Positions 19,133 through 27,293 of a stretch of DNA of 27,500 bases are shown here, piece by piece. The stretch is taken from assembly GCA_963575745.1 (NCBI GenBank), contig CAUYUJ010016356.1, positions 164,106 to 191,605 of the forward strand, given 5' to 3'. The stretch is from Prorocentrum cordatum (taxonomy: Eukaryota; Sar; Dinophyceae; Prorocentrales; Prorocentraceae). The notes under the pieces were generated by a model. It did no database searches and was not told the origin of the DNA. It was given only the letters and a program-made list of their open reading frames with translations. Position numbers and translations under genes: made by a program. Each line of letters begins with the position of its first letter. The first letter of the stretch is position 1.

Positions 19133-19279
19133 GGGGGGAGGGAGGGGGGAATGCTTCTTAGAAGCACCCTGCTTCTTAGAAGGCAGTGGCCTTATCTGTA
19201 GATGCCCGCGCTTTCTAAGAAGCAGTCTCCTTCCAAGACGCCTTCCCCCCTCCCCCTGCCCCCTTCTGCGCGCCGCTAG
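19123..19279. mobile_element. Foldback/MITE-like element F, copy 2
   Basis: It has the same architecture as 3171-3342: a G-rich outer left arm, two cttcttagaa motifs, a central tgtagatg core, the complementary ctaagaag motifs, and a C-rich right arm ending in ccttctgcgcgcc. Arms here are less perfect, with small differences in the right inner arm (ttccaagacg). Sharing of the loop as well as the arms shows common descent rather than coincidence. Confidence 0.85.
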
Positions 19280-19695
19280 GCGGGGGCGTTCGAGAAGGAA
19301 TGTGCCCAGGAGATTTTTTAGACCCCCGGAGGGTTCCTTGTCCGAGGAGGGCGGCGGTGAGATCCACGGCCAAGCCACGATCGGCGCTCGCCCGGCTTCC
19401 AGATCCTGGACTCCTCCTCCTCCTCCTCCTCCTCCTCCTCCTCCTCTTTCCTCCTCCTCCGAGGACGGTGCCTCATGCAATGGCTCCCGACCCAGTGCCC
19501 GCACCGTCCCTCCTCGGAGCTCCGTGCGGGCTTCTCCTGGACCGGCGCTGGGCCCCCGGCGCGGTTCGCGCCGTGTCGGCCGGCGGCGACCTCGCCGCTG
19601 GCGCTCCAGGCGGAGCGCCGCTGGCGACGCAGAACCGTTTCATTCGGCAGCCCTGGGACGGGGGTCCACGCAAGCGGGGGTCAGCCAGAGCGCCC
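19280..19695. other. GC-rich segment with a short TCC microsatellite
   Basis: A (TCC)n run lies at about 19409-19446. All three plus frames are open for 117-182 codons across 19300-19848, and this simultaneous openness argues against reading any one of them as a gene. Confidence 0.5.
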
Positions 19696-19858
19696 GATCT
19701 TGCAGGATCCTGCAGGGCCGGGGTCGCATTGGCCCGGGTTTGGGTGCAGGATCCTGCCAGATCTTGCAGGATCCTTCGCATGGACTCGGGTTTGGGTGCA
19801 GGATCTTGCAGGATTCTGCAAGGCCTGACTGACCCGGGTCTGGATTGACCCGGGTCAG
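19696..19858. repeat. gatcttgcaggatcctgca tandem cluster
   Basis: The motif gatcttgcaggat begins at 19696, 19760 and 19802. The block cgggtttgggtgcaggatc occurs at 19735 and 19787, a period of 52. The end holds two copies of the palindromic tgacccgggtc, at about 19829 and 19847. It is a rearranged short satellite. Confidence 0.85.
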
Positions 19859-19874
19859 CAGATCCCCGTTTCAT

Positions 19875-19969
19875 GTTGAAAGATCTGACGTTCTGGAAAC
19901 GGCCGATCGTTCAAGGGGTGTACCATCCCCGCGGTGTCAGGAACCAACGCCGGGGTCGACACGACTCGA
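19875..19969. repeat. Dispersed repeat family R, copy 2
   Basis: It aligns with 3062-3155 in the same orientation, with about four of five bases identical and one-base length changes. It directly abuts the inverted repeat at 19975. Confidence 0.82.
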
Positions 19970-19974
19970 AGAGA

Positions 19975-20146
19975 GGATGGACTACATACAGACTTGAATT
20001 ACCCCAACATTGATGTGTTCGTCGAAGCGATTGGAAAAAAACGCGTGCAAGGTTCGTACATCTACGAACATGCTAGGTATTTTTCTTCCCGTAGCTTCGA
20101 CGGACATGCCAAGTTTGGGGTAACTAAATTCTGTAGTCGATCCCTC
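19975..20146. mobile_element. 170 bp inverted repeat (foldback element)
   Basis: Two arms of about 80 bases meet at a centre with stem gttcgta, loop catc and stem tacgaac (20052-20069). Outward pairing includes gaattaccccaa with ttggggtaactaaattc, gtgttcgtcgaagc with gcttcgacggacat, and ggatggactac with gtagtcgatcc. Because of the symmetry, the two strands encode similar peptides (YP...VEA.G.K). It is unrelated in sequence to element F and adjoins repeat R. No transposase is present. Confidence 0.88.
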
Positions 20147-20890
20147 AGTGAGCCCCGGAAACGGCAATGCCGTTTGTTTCCACCGTTTCCGAAAGGTGTC
20201 TCTTGAACATGAGAACGGCAAAACAACGGCGACCAGAGACGGCAACAAAATCGGCTCTGGAGTCGAAGCCGGAGCCAGAGCCGGCAAGTCCACAGCGGCG
20301 ACGCACCCGGCAACAAAACACGGCGCGTCGGAACGGGCAACAAAAAGGGCAGAGTGGACAACACGGTAAACCACCACGGCCCTGTCATGCCCTCGGGGGC
20401 GGCAAAGAGGGGGGTGATGACTAGGGGGGGGTGCATATCATGGCGGGGGCCATGATGTTTCCCCAGATCTCTCGGCGCTTCTTCTCATTCCATTGCGTCC
20501 CTGGCCCCCCCGCTGGGCCGCGCACGTGCCGCCGGTGATGGGCCGCGCACATGCCGCCGGCCGTGGCAGGCTGTCGCCCAGCAGCGTGACAGCGATGGGA
20601 GAGCTTCCATCTGGCGACAACGTTGGAAGGGATGCGAAGTGAGGAGAGGAAGCAGAAGTGAGGGGCCACGGCCCCGCCGGGCGCGCTGCACCAGCCATCC
20701 TGATGCGCCCAACCTCGAACCTTGAACCTTGAATCAGAGCGTGAATTACCTACCCCGCTTTCGCTTCCAGGCAAAACCAAGCCATACCACGCGCCTCCTC
20801 GTCAGGGGGCCTGACCAGTACAGGCTGCAATTTGGCATCGTTTGGTATCTCTTGGAAGCGAGGGTGGTCAAAAGCGAGGTCGGTTTGTTT
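20147..20890. other. Mixed segment with small dyads and a 25 bp duplication
   Basis: A hairpin aaacggca-a-tgccgttt lies at 20159-20175. A 25-base tandem (gggccgcgcacRtgccgccgg) starts at 20515 and 20540, and an accttga duplication lies at about 20717-20730. The minus strand is open for 119 codons at 20421-20780 and 131 codons at 19982-20377, but no family is recognised. Confidence 0.5.
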
Positions 20891-21149
20891 TCCCCCTATT
20901 GAACCCCCCCCTTGGACATCCCCCTCCTGGCCGCTCCCGACGCCCGGGGCCCGAGCTGGGGCCGATGCCCCGCTCGAGCGGCCCGCGCCCGCGGCGCTCT
21001 CGGCGGCAGGAGCCCCGCGGGGCCGCCCCGGCGGGCTGCTCGCCGGGGGCGGGCCGCGCCCCCGCATGCGGATCTCGCGGCGAGGGCGCCGGGGGCGCCC
21101 CGCGCCCTCCCCGGGCGTGCTCCGCCGGGGGCCTCTCTCGGAGCAGGGG
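20891..21149. other. GC-rich segment, no recognisable gene
   Basis: It is open in all plus frames and two minus frames, with Arg/Gly/Pro/Ala-rich translations. No motif or feature beyond composition is visible. Confidence 0.4.
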
Positions 21150-21266
21150 GGTCCTCCTCCTCCCCTCCCTCCCTCCCCTCCCTCCCTCCTCCTCCCTCCC
21201 TCCCCCCTCCCTCCCTCCTCCTTCGAGCCCTCCTCCTCCCCTCCTCCCCTCCCTCTCCCCCCCCCC
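21150..21266. repeat. CCTCCCT polypyrimidine tract
   Basis: Units of CCTCCCT and CTCCTCC, similar to 18275-18385, ending in a C run next to cgcgtgg. Confidence 0.9.
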
Positions 21267-21269
21267 CTC

Positions 21270-21580
21270 GCGTGGTGAAAAAAAAGCGACGGGAGGTTTT
21301 TCCCAATTTTCCGATTTTCGGCTTCCGGGGTCCCCTCCCGGGCCTCGGGGCCGTCATGAAAACGACTCTGGATGAAGAGCAGGTCCCGGGGCAAGGTTCC
21401 ATATACCTCTGCGGTCGACGTTGTGGCAAAAGTCGCGACGTCGGGGGTCTGGGTTCCAGGTGCGACGGCTCGGGGGAGTGCGGGGACCCGAATCAGAAGA
21501 AGGACGGCGCGCCCCCCTCTCCGCGGGTGGAGGCGGAAGAGGAGGAGGAGGAGGAGGAGGAGGAGGAGGAGGGGGGGTGA
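21270..21580 (+). CDS. Weak candidate coding stretch, Cys-containing then Glu-rich
   Basis: This is part of a 222-codon frame (20912-21580). After the Pro-rich section it reads a mixed stretch with four cysteines spaced as CGRRC and C-DGSGE-C, then Lys/Pro, then a Glu run from the GGA tract. No family is recognised. The minus strand is also open through most of it, with equally plausible composition, and no splice sites are persuasive, so coding is uncertain. Confidence 0.15.
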
Positions 21581-21745
21581 CGAGGAGGGGGGAGGGCGAG
21601 GAGGGGGAGGAGGACAGTAAAAGAAGAGTCTTCGTCGTCTTTATCGTCGTCGTCTCGTCGTCGTCGTCGTAGACGTCGTCGTCGGAGTCGGAGTCGGAGG
21701 ATGAGGTGGAAGAGGAGGAGGAGGGGGAGGAGAAGGAGGAGGAAT
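21535..21745. repeat. GGA tracts around a CGTCGT/GTCGGA run
   Basis: (GGA)n occupies 21538-21610. A (TCGTCG)n run with a cgtagacg turn lies at 21638-21690, then GGA-rich sequence resumes. The GTC and GAC parts surround a small dyad. Confidence 0.88.
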
Positions 21746-22782
21746 GAGAGGGGGAGGGCGATGCAGTTTTTTTTCAGAGAGCCCTCTCCGATTCCCAGTG
21801 CACTATGGAGGTTTGGGGGCTCGAGGGTCACCACGGGCCAGAGCAGGACACGGATGAGGAGGAAAAGGATCAGAAGAGGAGGACGGGTTGTATGATGATA
21901 TCCTCGGTGTATAAGGCCGATCGTCGGCCTTTATCGGAGGGCAGCAGAGTTGCCATCTAAATGTCTTGCGGGGGTTTCGTTTGGGGGGACGTTCAGAGCC
22001 TGATCAAGCCCTGCCGCGAACCGACTCTGGCCTTGAAGTGGTAGCGGAACAGGGCGGCCAAATTGTAGTCTCCTGGCCTGGCCCCACAGTAATTATGCGG
22101 AGTGGAGAAGCGAACCTCTTGCGGAGACCAACTTTGACTGTCTCGTCTCTCGCAATTCGCCGAGTCTCGTCTCTCGGGGGCCCAAGACGGCGAGCTCCAG
22201 GCTGGGGTTGCGTGTGTATGTGTGTGTGTGTTTGTGTGTGCACTTGGGGTCGGTTCAAACTTTTGGGCAGGTTTGGGCTGACAGAAGAGCTGGCTGAAGC
22301 ATGGGCGACCCGTGCCGCGCCTGTAGGCTTCGCGTCGCAAAGCGAGTGAATCGACTCGCGCTGAGGTTTCGGACTCGTCGCAGCAGATGTAAGTCTCAAT
22401 AGTTCGGTTCTGCTCTGTTTAGGCTCGCGTGGCATTGACATGCGCTTGGACACCAGCGAAGTCAAGCGTAGAGGAGGGGAGGGGAGGTAGGGAGGAGGAT
22501 TGTTTCGGGTATGGCCTTATAGGACGCGACCGAGCCGCACGAACCGCATGAGGATGAGTGAGAGGGCGCGGAAGGGCTGGAGACGGTGGAGGTGGAGGGT
22601 CGAAGAAGAACACACTGCAGAAGCATAACTACTCGGGGGTCTTCGCGGATTTCTTGGATCGGCGCTGGACCCCCTCCCTGGCACGTGGACCGCGCCAGGG
22701 GCGGCGCTGGAGGCGCCCTCACGGGGGCCCAGAGCGCGGAGCTCTTAAAGTTCATGATTATGCAGCTTTTTCTTCTTCTAGA
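21746..22782. other. Mixed-sequence kilobase, no recognisable gene
   Basis: Overlapping frames of 64-153 codons occur on both strands, none recognised. A TG-rich run lies at 22209-22240. A tctcgtctctcg duplication lies at about 22140 and 22164. A small hairpin, gcgagt-gaatcg-actcgc, lies at about 22341-22358. Codons of the frame leading to the Glu-rich tract start at 22558, but that start is not otherwise supported. Confidence 0.45.
21902..21940. repeat. Hairpin with ggccga-tcg-tcggcc centre
   Basis: The stem aaggccga (21913-21920) pairs with tcggcctt (21924-21931) across a tcg loop. Pairing extends imperfectly to cctc and gagg on the outside. Its role is unknown; it could be an RNA hairpin or a remnant of an inverted element. 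Confidence 0.75.
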
Positions 22783-23115
22783 AAAGGGGAGGGGGAGGAG
22801 GGCAAGGAGGGGGGAGGAGGGAGAGGAGGGGGAGGAAGACACGTCGATCTAAGTATGCCCAGAACGTCCAAAGAAGAGGGGGAGGAGGGGGCGGAGGACG
22901 GGGAGGAGGAGGGGAAGGAGGGGGAGGAGGATGGAGAGGGAGAGGAGGACAGGTGGGTGGGGGAGAGGGAAGAGGAGGGGGAGGAGGAAGAGGAGGAGGA
23001 GCAGGAGGAGGAGGAGGAGGAGGAGGAAGAGGAGCGGGAGCAGGAGGGGAGAAGGGGAGGAGGGGTGGAGGGGGGGGGGGAGGGGGGGGGAGGAAGGGGG
23101 TGGGTGGTTGGGAGG
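22783..23115. repeat. 330 bp GGA/GGGA polypurine tract
   Basis: Imperfect purine tract with one pyrimidine-containing interruption at about 22838-22875. In one plus frame it gives an acidic Glu/Gly region leading into the stretch at 23119. It ends in a run of G with a few A at 23068-23100. Confidence 0.9.
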
Positions 23116-23118
23116 GAG

Positions 23119-23277
23119 GAGGTCCGGCGAGGGAAGCCCCAGGAGTCCATCTGGTGTGCCGCCGAGGGCTGTGGCCACAACCCCTACCGCCTGGGGGCGC
23201 ACAAGTTCTACGGCCAGGCCCTGGGGGCCGCAGGGCCCGCCGGTCTGCCCCTGCCCCCGGGGGCCTCCTCCTCCTCG
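23119..23277 (+). CDS. Candidate exon, high GC3, Cys/His-containing
   Basis: Read in the frame of an 885 bp open frame (22558-23442), about 35 codons from 23134 have G or C at the third base in all but three cases. They include varied residues rare in the surrounding repeats: WCAAEGCGHNPYRLGAHKFY. The other five frames give Pro/Gly/Arg-rich translations. The segment sits between a Glu-rich tract and a Ser-rich tract, a layout known from low-complexity proteins but also produced by flanking microsatellites. No clear splice donor or start codon is seen, and no family is recognised. Confidence 0.35.
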
Positions 23278-23410
23278 TCCTCTTCCTCCTCCTCCTTTTC
23301 CTCCTCCTCCTCCTCCTCTTTCTCTTTCTCCTCTTCCTTCTCGTCGTCCTCCTCCTCCTCCTCCTCCTTCTCCTCCTCCTCCTCCTCCTTCTCCTCCTCC
23401 TCCTTCATCC
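23266..23410. repeat. TCC polypyrimidine tract
   Basis: (TCC)n with TTC and TCG interruptions, reading as poly-Ser/Phe in the frame of the candidate exon. It is opposite in sense to the GGA tract at 22783-23115. Confidence 0.9.
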
Positions 23411-24290
23411 TCCCGGATGTATACGTGCGTATATATATATAGATGTATATATATATACACATGTGTGCATATATATATGAATGTATAGGGAGGAGCGTAT
23501 AGTCCCAACAGTAATACACATAGCCATACATATGTATGCGTGTACACACATATACATATACATAAATATGTGCATTTATACATACATGTGTATGCGCATG
23601 TTTGATTGTTTGTAGGTGCGTATGCGTGTCTGTACATTTGCATTCATGCGTTTATGCATAGGTGTGCGTATGTATGGCTGCATGCATGTATGTATGTAGG
23701 TACGCATGCATGCATGCATGAATGCATACATGCATGCATGCATGCATGCATGCATGCATGCCTGCATGCATGTATGTATGTGTGTATGTATGGACGTATG
23801 CATGTGTGTATGTATGTATGTATGTATGTATGTATGTATGTATGTATGTATGTATGTATGTATGTATGTATGTATGTATGTATGCATGTAGGTAGGTAGG
23901 TCGGTCGGTAGGTAGGTAGGTAGGTAGGTAGGTAGGTATGCATGCATGCATGCATGCATGTATGTATGCATGTATGTATGTATGTATGTATGTATGTATG
24001 TATGTATGTATGTATGTATGTATGTATGTATGTATGTATGTATGTGTGTAACAAAGCATGTATGTATGCATGTATGTATGCATGTATGCGTGCATGTATG
24101 TATGTATGCATATATGCGTGTATGCATGCATGTATGTATGCATGCATGCACGTACGTATGTATGATATGTGTGTATGCATGCATGCATGCATGCATGCAT
24201 GCATGCATGTGTGTATGTGTGTTTGTGTGTACGTGTGTACGTGTCTATGTGTGTATGTGTGTATGTGTGTAGGGGGGTGTAGGGGGGTGT
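23411..24290. repeat. ATGT/ATGC tetranucleotide megatract with GTAG core
   Basis: AT/TATA-type sequence at 23420-23480 leads into (ATGC)n and (ATGT)n runs, the longest at 23805-23885 and 23955-24045. A (GTAG)n block lies at 23888-23938 and a GTGTAT tail at 24205-24290. ATGC repeats are self-complementary and can form cruciforms. Long minus frames of His-Thr-Tyr-Ile or Met-His-Ala-Cys repeats come only from the array. Confidence 0.95.
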
Positions 24291-24329
24291 ATGGGTATGT
24301 ATGTGTATGTGTGTCGGGGTGCGTCGGTG

Positions 24330-24860
24330 TGTATTTTTTTATGCATTTAAAGCTATGTCTTCCTCTTCCTATCTTGTTGCAAGCTGGGAGAGCGGGAAAA
24401 GCTGTTACCCCCCCGAAGACTGGACCCCAGGATCCAGGGCTTTGGGGCCCTCTGGACGCCCTTCGAAGAGGGCCGTCAGCCCTGCCGCGCCTCCCAGGGC
24501 GCCGTGCCGGGCCTTGCCCAGCAGACCCAAAGCGATCAGAGAAGTGGTCGAAGAGGCGCAGGAGAGCCCCAAGACAGCGCAAGACGGCCTCAAAGCGACC
24601 CATGAGGCCCCCAAGACGGCCCAAGAGGTCCCCAAGACGCCTCCAGAGGCTTTCATGAGGGCCCCCAAGAGGAGCAATCTTCCCATTCCCTGGGGACACG
24701 CACATTTTCAGCATATTCGCTTTTTGTGTCGTAGCAGCCCTCACGACGACCTCCGAGATCGCCCCCAATACGACCCAAGAGGCCCCTAAGAGGGCTTCAA
24801 GACAGCCCAAGAGGGCCCCAAGACTGCCCCAAGACGGCTCAAAAAAAGCTGACGAGACCC
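24330..24860. repeat. 21 bp (two half-unit) CCCAAGA repeat region
   Basis: From about 24560 to 24665 and again at 24758-24845, variants of ccccaagac and gcccaagagg alternate with a period of 10-11, giving a 21-base unit. In the plus frame of 24301-24789 this is a heptad of the form PKTAQ(E/D)x. On the minus strand it reads LGA.W..LGA-like. The period of 21 keeps frame, yet no family is recognised. The segment at 24330-24560 before it is mixed sequence. Confidence 0.75.
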
Positions 24861-24865
24861 TTCCG

Positions 24866-25060
24866 GGGAACCCGAGGAACCCGGGGAACTTGGAGAACCC
24901 GAGGAGCCCGGGAAACCCGGGGAACCCGGGGAACTCGAGCAACCCGAGGAACCCGAGGAACCCGGGGAACCCGAGGAACCGTTTCAGAAACAGGCAATGT
25001 GACAACAGGAGGCACTGGGGGCGGGGAACCCGAGGAACCCGGGGAACCCGAGGAGCATCA
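24866..25060. repeat. 9 bp GAACCCGRG repeat array
   Basis: Variants of gaacccggg and gaacccgag repeat from 24866 to about 24980 and at 25024-25052. A period of nine gives Asn-Pro-Gly/Arg triplets on plus and Gly-Phe-Leu/Pro triplets on minus. The array is the core of the larger tandem that follows. Confidence 0.92.
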
Positions 25061-25275
25061 GGGAAACGGGCAAAGTAACATTATGAGGCACCAACCTTTA
25101 ACAAAGTAAGAGCCCCTTGGGCAAGCCATGTTTTGGGGAACACTAGTAGGCACCGGGGGCGAGGAACCCGAGGAACCCGAGGAACCTCCAGACAACGGGC
25201 AACGTAAGAGGACGAGGCAGCAACCTTTAACCAAGCAGTAACCTTTTATGGCAAACCTAGTTGAGAAAATTCGGG
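24978..25275. repeat. Larger tandem units built on the 9 bp array
   Basis: Three successive units begin with the 9-mer (before 24980, at 25024 and at 25164). Each continues through a caggcaatgt/cgggcaaagt/cgggcaacgt block and a gaggca(c/g) block. The last two add caacctttaac(a/c)aag. The stretch ggggcggggaaccc/ggggcgaggaaccc marks the joins at about 25017 and 25156. Confidence 0.82.
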
Positions 25276-25440
25276 TGGAGCGCGAACATGTAAATCGAGG
25301 GCGGCAGCAAACAAGGAACGGGTAAGGGGACTTGAAAGGGAACGCCCTGTCCAAAGGCCAAACAGGATGACGCCAAGTGCCAACATATGCGAAACTTGAA
25401 GGACCAAGGTGCGTGGCGCGAAGCGCCAGGGCAGCCTTGT
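25276..25440. other. Short mixed segment
   Basis: About 165 bases of mixed sequence between the tandem and the next tetranucleotide array. Nothing recognisable is seen. Confidence 0.5.
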
Positions 25441-25580
25441 ACATATACATGTGCATGGATGGATGTATCTGTATGTATGTATGTATATATGTATGCATTT
25501 ATGTATGTCTCCAAAAATGTATGTATGTATGCATGCATGCATGCATGCATGCATGCATGCATGTTGTATGTATGCATGCT
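25441..25580. repeat. Second ATGT/ATGC tetranucleotide array
   Basis: Short (ATGT)n and (ATGC)n runs, the clearest at 25517-25565, resemble the array at 23411-24290 but are much shorter. Confidence 0.92.
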
Positions 25581-25586
25581 TGTATT

Positions 25587-26360
25587 CCCTACCTAGGCTC
25601 TGCCTAGAAGGGTTCTAACTCTCTGGGCTTAAAGGGGCCGGGCAGTGGAAAGCGCCCCGGGCGGTTCCCCCAGTATCCGCCCCGCGGTTCCCCCAGTTAC
25701 GTCCCCTTAGCTTAGCGTTGCTTATCTCATCTTAGCTTAGCTTATTTCATCTTAGCTTAGCTTCAGAGTAGCTCAAGTTTATCTTATTTTCGCTTACCTT
25801 CATCTTAGCTTCGCTGAGCTTTAGCATAGCAGAGCACATCATAGCTTTAGCCTTAGCTTTAGCCTTAGCTTTAGCTTTAGCTTTAGCTTTGGCTTTAACT
25901 TTAGCTTTAGCTTAGCTCTAGCTTAGCTGTAGCTTAGCTTTAGCTTAGATTTAGCTTAGATTTAGCTTAGCTTTAGCTTAGCTTTAGCTTAGCTTTAGCT
26001 TAGCTTTAGCTTAACTTTAGTTTAGCTTTAGTTTAGCTTTAGCTTAAGTTTAGCTGAGCTTTAGCTTAGCTTTAGCTCTAGCTTAACTTTAGCTTAGCTT
26101 TAGCTTAGCTCTGGCTTAGCTTTAGCTTAGCTTTAACTTAGCATTAGCTTAGCTTTAGCTTAGCTCCAGCTTATCTTTAGCTTAACTTTATATTAACTTC
26201 AGCTTAGCTTCAGCTTAGCTTTAACTTAGCTTTAGCTTAGCTTTAGCTTAGCTTCAGCTTAGCATTAGCTTAGCTTTAGCTTAGTTTTAGCTTAGCTTTA
26301 GCTTAGCTTTACTGTTACTACTAATGCTGCTTTCCTAGGGGCTCCAACTCCTAGGTAGGG
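25587..26360. repeat. TTTAGCTTAGC array between 11 bp inverted repeats
   Basis: From about 25725 to 26315 the DNA is a variant array of ttagcttagc and ttagctttagc units with periods of 5-6 bases (combined unit 11). It is rich in the AGCT palindrome. The segment is bounded by a perfect inverted pair, ccctacctagg at 25587-25597 and cctaggtaggg at 26350-26360. The left interior, 25600-25720, is GC-rich with a gcggttcccccagt duplication. No protein is encoded and no target duplication is evident. Confidence 0.85.
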
Positions 26361-26499
26361 TCGCACTGGGATAATGTATGCATATTTATATATATATATG
26401 TGTGTATGACTATTTCTATCTTTCTGTAGGTGTACATCTGTTTATATCCTCCAAACCGCCGTCCAGGGACGCGGACTGCTGTCATGCCTTTGCCCTTTC
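26361..26499. other. AT-rich then mixed spacer
   Basis: A short tatatata run lies at 26386-26400, followed by mixed sequence. Nothing recognisable is seen. Confidence 0.5.
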
Positions 26500-26630
26500 T
26501 TCTCATCCTCCTTCCCCTCCTCGTCGTCCTTCTCCTCGTCCTCCTCCCTCTCCTCCTCCTCCTCCTCCTCCTCCTCCTCCTCCTCCTCCTCCTCCTCCTC
26601 CTCCTCCTCCTCCTCCTCCTCCTCCTCCTC

Positions 26631-26661
<31 letters not shown>

Positions 26662-26730
26662 TCCCCCTCACCCTCCTTCCTCCTCCTCCTCCTCCTTCTT
26701 ATCCTTTCCCCCCACCCTTCCTCCTCCAAC
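26500..26730. repeat. TCC polypyrimidine tract
   Basis: Imperfect TCC/TCG at the left and a pure (TCC)n core at about 26540-26653, then CCC-rich and TTC-rich variants. Frames through it give poly-Ser, poly-Pro or poly-Leu. Confidence 0.95.
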
Positions 26731-27162
26731 GTGGAATCCGCTCAGGATTGGTCTATGGAGCCGTCCGGTACACCTCAGCACTAGTATATCAAGACACGAC
26801 CTTGACGTGGCGCATCCTCACCTTCCTCAAAATCTGTCCTGCTCTCCTCGTCGTCGTCGTCGTCGACCTCCTCCTCCTCCTCCACCTCCCTCGCCCCCTC
26901 GCTTGGCGGGGTGTTGCGATGTGCTTCGGCAAGGCACAACGGGAGCACGCATCGTTTCTAAGCACGCATGCAGTTCAGCTATTGGTAGTCTGCGCCATCT
27001 ATTAGAAGCAGGGCGTTCAGCGGCTGCCGATCGTGTGCATCGAGTGCTCCACTTTGCAGAAGGGCCCGTCCTGCGCCCCAGACACCTCTTCTTCGCCTGG
27101 CTGCTGCTGCTGCTGCTGCTGTTCCTTCTGGCTGCTCATCCTTGCCTTCCCCGTCCGGCAAG
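26731..27162. other. Mixed segment with CGTCGT and GCT runs
   Basis: A (CGT)n run lies at about 26847-26866, a short TCC run follows, and a (CTG)7 run lies at about 27100-27120. Two plus frames and one minus frame stay open. The right end, 27120-27162, is pyrimidine-rich and finishes in ggcaag, which could serve as the intron side of the exon proposed next. Confidence 0.5.
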
Positions 27163-27291
27163 GGCGAGGACTTCGACGTGGACACCTCCAAGGTTAGGCC
27201 TTTCCGTGGATGTCAGGAGAGCAAGGCGCGGGAGGAGACCAACCAGCTTGAGTGTGCGTTTCTTGGCTGCCCCTCCGAGGGTGTCGCCGAT
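27163..27291 (+). CDS. Candidate internal exon with splice-like borders
   Basis: The 43 codons from ggcgaggac to gccgat give a mixed, charged peptide beginning GEDFDVDTSKVRPF and ending ECAFLGCPSEGVAD, with no low complexity and about 70 percent G or C at third positions. A pyrimidine-rich run ending in CAAG precedes it, and GTGAGG, a good donor form, follows at 27292. The peptide shares a short CAxxGC pattern with the candidate at 23119-23277, which may be chance. No family is recognised and the rest of the gene is not identified. Confidence 0.35.
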
Positions 27292-27293
27292 GT

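Noticed and set aside
19300-19848. Gene in one of three overlapping plus-strand frames
   Set aside because: All three frames are open at once because of composition, and part is the gatcttgcaggat tandem.
23805-24045. Assembly artefact from tetranucleotide repeats
   Set aside because: Possible, but interruptions (GTAG block, ATGC switches) give internal landmarks, so I treat the array as real while its exact length remains uncertain.
23644-25005. 453-codon minus-strand open frame with His-Thr-Tyr-Ile repeats
   Set aside because: Most of it is the ATGT/ATGC array read in one frame; the remainder is the 21-base and 9-base repeats.
25725-26315. Telomere made of TTTAGC units
   Set aside because: Units vary between 5 and 6 bases, the array is internal, and it is enclosed by inverted repeats with ordinary sequence on both sides.
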